Assembly (NCBI RefSeq): GCF_900141985.1
Contig: NZ_FQZK01000008.1
Span: 62,001-126,000 of the forward strand
From: Nocardiopsis flavescens
GTDB taxonomy: Bacteria; Actinomycetota; Actinomycetes; Streptosporangiales; Streptosporangiaceae
Length of the DNA stretch: 64,000 nucleotides
Direction: 5' to 3'
The notes beneath the pieces were generated by a model that saw nothing but the letters and a program-made list of their open reading frames with translations, was not told where the DNA came from and did no database searches. Each line of letters opens with the position of its first letter. Position 1 is the first letter of the stretch. The position numbers and the translations under genes are program-made. This document shows positions 24,001 to 27,000 of this stretch, piece by piece.

Positions 24001-27000
24001 CGGAGCAGGTACCCCGAGGAGCGCGAGCTGATCCTCCCCCCGGGGACGACCTACCGGATCACCCGGGCGGGCTGGGGCGGCTCCCGGGGGCTGGAGGGCC
24101 TGTACATCGAGGCCGAGGTGGTCGTGCCGCAGCCGGGCGCCGCCCCGGCCCCGGCGGGGGCCGAGGGCTCCGCCGACCTGCACGTGTTCGCCGCGGAGAC
24201 CGACACGGACGCCACGGTCACCGGTCCCGACGCGCCCGACACGGAGGCGGAGGCCGGGCTGGCCGCGCTCCTGGGGCTGGAGGACTCCGGGCGCGAGGAC
24301 GCCGGGGACGACGCGTACGACGACCGGCCCCTGCTCGACGACTCCGAGTCCGACGACGACCGGCCCCTCCTGGACCGCTACGACTCCGACGACGACGGGC
24401 CCCCGCCGCACCGCTGGGACTCCGACTCCGACTCCGACGACGGCGCGGACACCGCCCCGTCGCCCTCCCCCGGGTACGGGCCGCCGCGGGACGGCGCGGA
24501 CGGCCCCGGCACCGCGAACCCGGCCGCGGGGCCCGGTCCGGACGGCCCGGAAGACACGCGTACCCCGGACACGGACACGGACGCGGACGCGGAGCGGATG
24601 GCCGACCCCGCAGTCAACCCGCACACCTACGACGCGCTCCCGCCGGACCTGCGCGCCCTCGTCACCGCGCACGCCGGCAGCCGCTGGCTGAACGACCTCG
24701 CCCGGCTCGGAACCTCCGACCCGGCGACCGTCCAGAGCGCGCTGGACGACGTGCGCCGGAGCAGCCTGTGGCGGGCCGACGACCCCGACGACCCCAACGG
24801 GTGGGTGCTCTACGAGGCGAACGGCCTGTCCTGGCCCTCGCTCGGACGGGTGCGGGAGCTGTACGCCGCGGGAGCGGGCACCCCCGGCTTCCTGGCGATC
24901 GCGACCGACGTCTTCCGGTCCTCCGACCCGGGGCTGCGCCTGGAGCACTGGTACCGGAACGCGGACGAGGCGGGGGCCCTGGCCCGGGCCGACGGCGGCG
25001 TCTACCCCACGGCGGAGCGGGCGCTGGAACTCCTCCGGGACATGGACACCGCCGTGGACCGGCCGCTGCCCGGCCCGGTCGAGGTCTCCTTCGCACTGGA
25101 CGTCGACCGGGACCTGACCGAACTCGACGGGTACGACTGGGACGACCTGTCCGCGCTGGTGGGCAGGGACCAGCGCGAGCCGGGGTACCTCCCCGTCACG
25201 CTGGGCGCCTCCCCCTTCACCACCGACCCGCGCGACACGCTGGCGGTCGTGCGCATGGTCCTGCCCGAGGGCGCCCGGGGCCTGTGGGTCGGCGACGGGG
25301 GCGCGACGGGCGACCGGAATGCGCTGATCCTGCCCCGGGACTCCGGCTACCGCGTCACCGACGTCCGGATCACGGACGAGGGGATGGAGATCTCCGCCGC
25401 GTGGCTCCCGGCCCGGGCCGTGCCCGCGGAACCGTCGGCGGAGGAGTCCGGGGACGGCGGCTCGGACGCCTCCACCGTCGTCGACGAGCAGTCGCGCCTC
25501 CCGGAGGGCGACGGGCGCGGGCACGTCGGCGACGACGGGTACCGGCGGTTCCGCTCCCTGGAGGAACTGGACGCCTACGACCGGTGGCTCCAGGACCCGG
25601 CCCACAACCCGCACGCCTTCGACACCCTGCCCGCCGACCGGCAGAGGATGGTCGACGTCTACACCAGGTCCGCGTGGATCACCCGCCTGGCCCGGATCCG
25701 CCCCCTGTCCCCGGCCGGGGTGGCGAGCCAGCTGGCCCTGGTCCGAAACGCCTCCCGGAACGAGGCCGGGCAGGCGGCGACGGTGGCCACCGCGCACGGG
25801 TGGGACCTGTACGAGGCCAACGGCCTCACCTGGCCCACCCTCGACCGGCTGCGCGAGATCCAGGCGTCGCCGGACCCGCTCCCCCCGCGCACCGCCGGAC
25901 TCATCGGCCACATCCTCACCGCGCGCGACCCCGCCGCCGAACTGCTCCACTGGTTCCACAACGCCGGGTACGCGGGGGTCATCGCCCGCCACAACGGCGG
26001 GTCCTACCCCGGCGTCGACCGGGTCCTGGAGCTCTTCCGCCTGCTCGACGACGCCACCGGCCGCCCCCTGCCCGAGGGCGTGGCCGTCTCCCGCGGCATG
26101 CACACGGTCGACCACCTCCTGCGCGCGGTCGGCGCCCGCGACGCCGACGGCCTGGTGGGCACGGTCCACACCGAGCCCGGCTACATGTCCACCACCCTGG
26201 GGGACCGGGCCTTCAAGACCGACGCCGACCCCTTCCGGTACCTCCTGCGCCTGGACGTCCCCCAGGGTGCGCACGGGCTCTGGATCGGCTCCCGCAGCCA
26301 CGACCCCGAACAGCGCGAGCTCACCCTCGCCCGCGGCACCGCCTATCGCGTCACCGGCGCCCAGGAGACGTTCGACCCGGGCACGGGCGACACCGTGACC
26401 GTGCTCTCGGCGGAGGTGGTCCTGCGGCCGGAGTCCTTCGCGGACCCGCTCTCCCACGGGTACGTCGACGCCGCGGGCGTGCGGCGGTTCCGCACGCCCG
26501 CCGAGGCCGACTGGTACGCGCACCGGGCCGTGCACGCGGAGGACGGCCTGCGCGGGCCGGACACGCTCCCCGCGCGGGAGCGCCGCGTCGCCGAGGCGTT
26601 CTCGGACACCCCGTGGCTGGCGGACCTGGCCCTGGTGCCCCCGGACGACGTGCCGGCGCAACTCGACCGGCTGCGCTCCATGAGCCGCACCGAGCGGCCC
26701 GCGATCGTGGACCCCCACGGCAGCAGCGGCTGGGAGGTCTACGAGGCCAACGGCCTCACCTGGCCCACCCCGGAACGGCTCCGGGAGATCGTGGACGCGG
26801 CGGAGCAGACACCCCGGACGCGCTTCCTGCGGGGGGTCCTCAGCATGGGGTCCGTCGGGGAACGGCTGGACGGGCTGTACCGCAGGAGCGGCCCGGCCGG
26901 GGCGCTGGCCGCGGCGAACGGGGGGACCTACCCCTCCGCCGAGGGCGTCCGGGAGCTGCTGGAGACCTACGACGCGGCGGTGGGGCGCCCGCTCCCCCAC

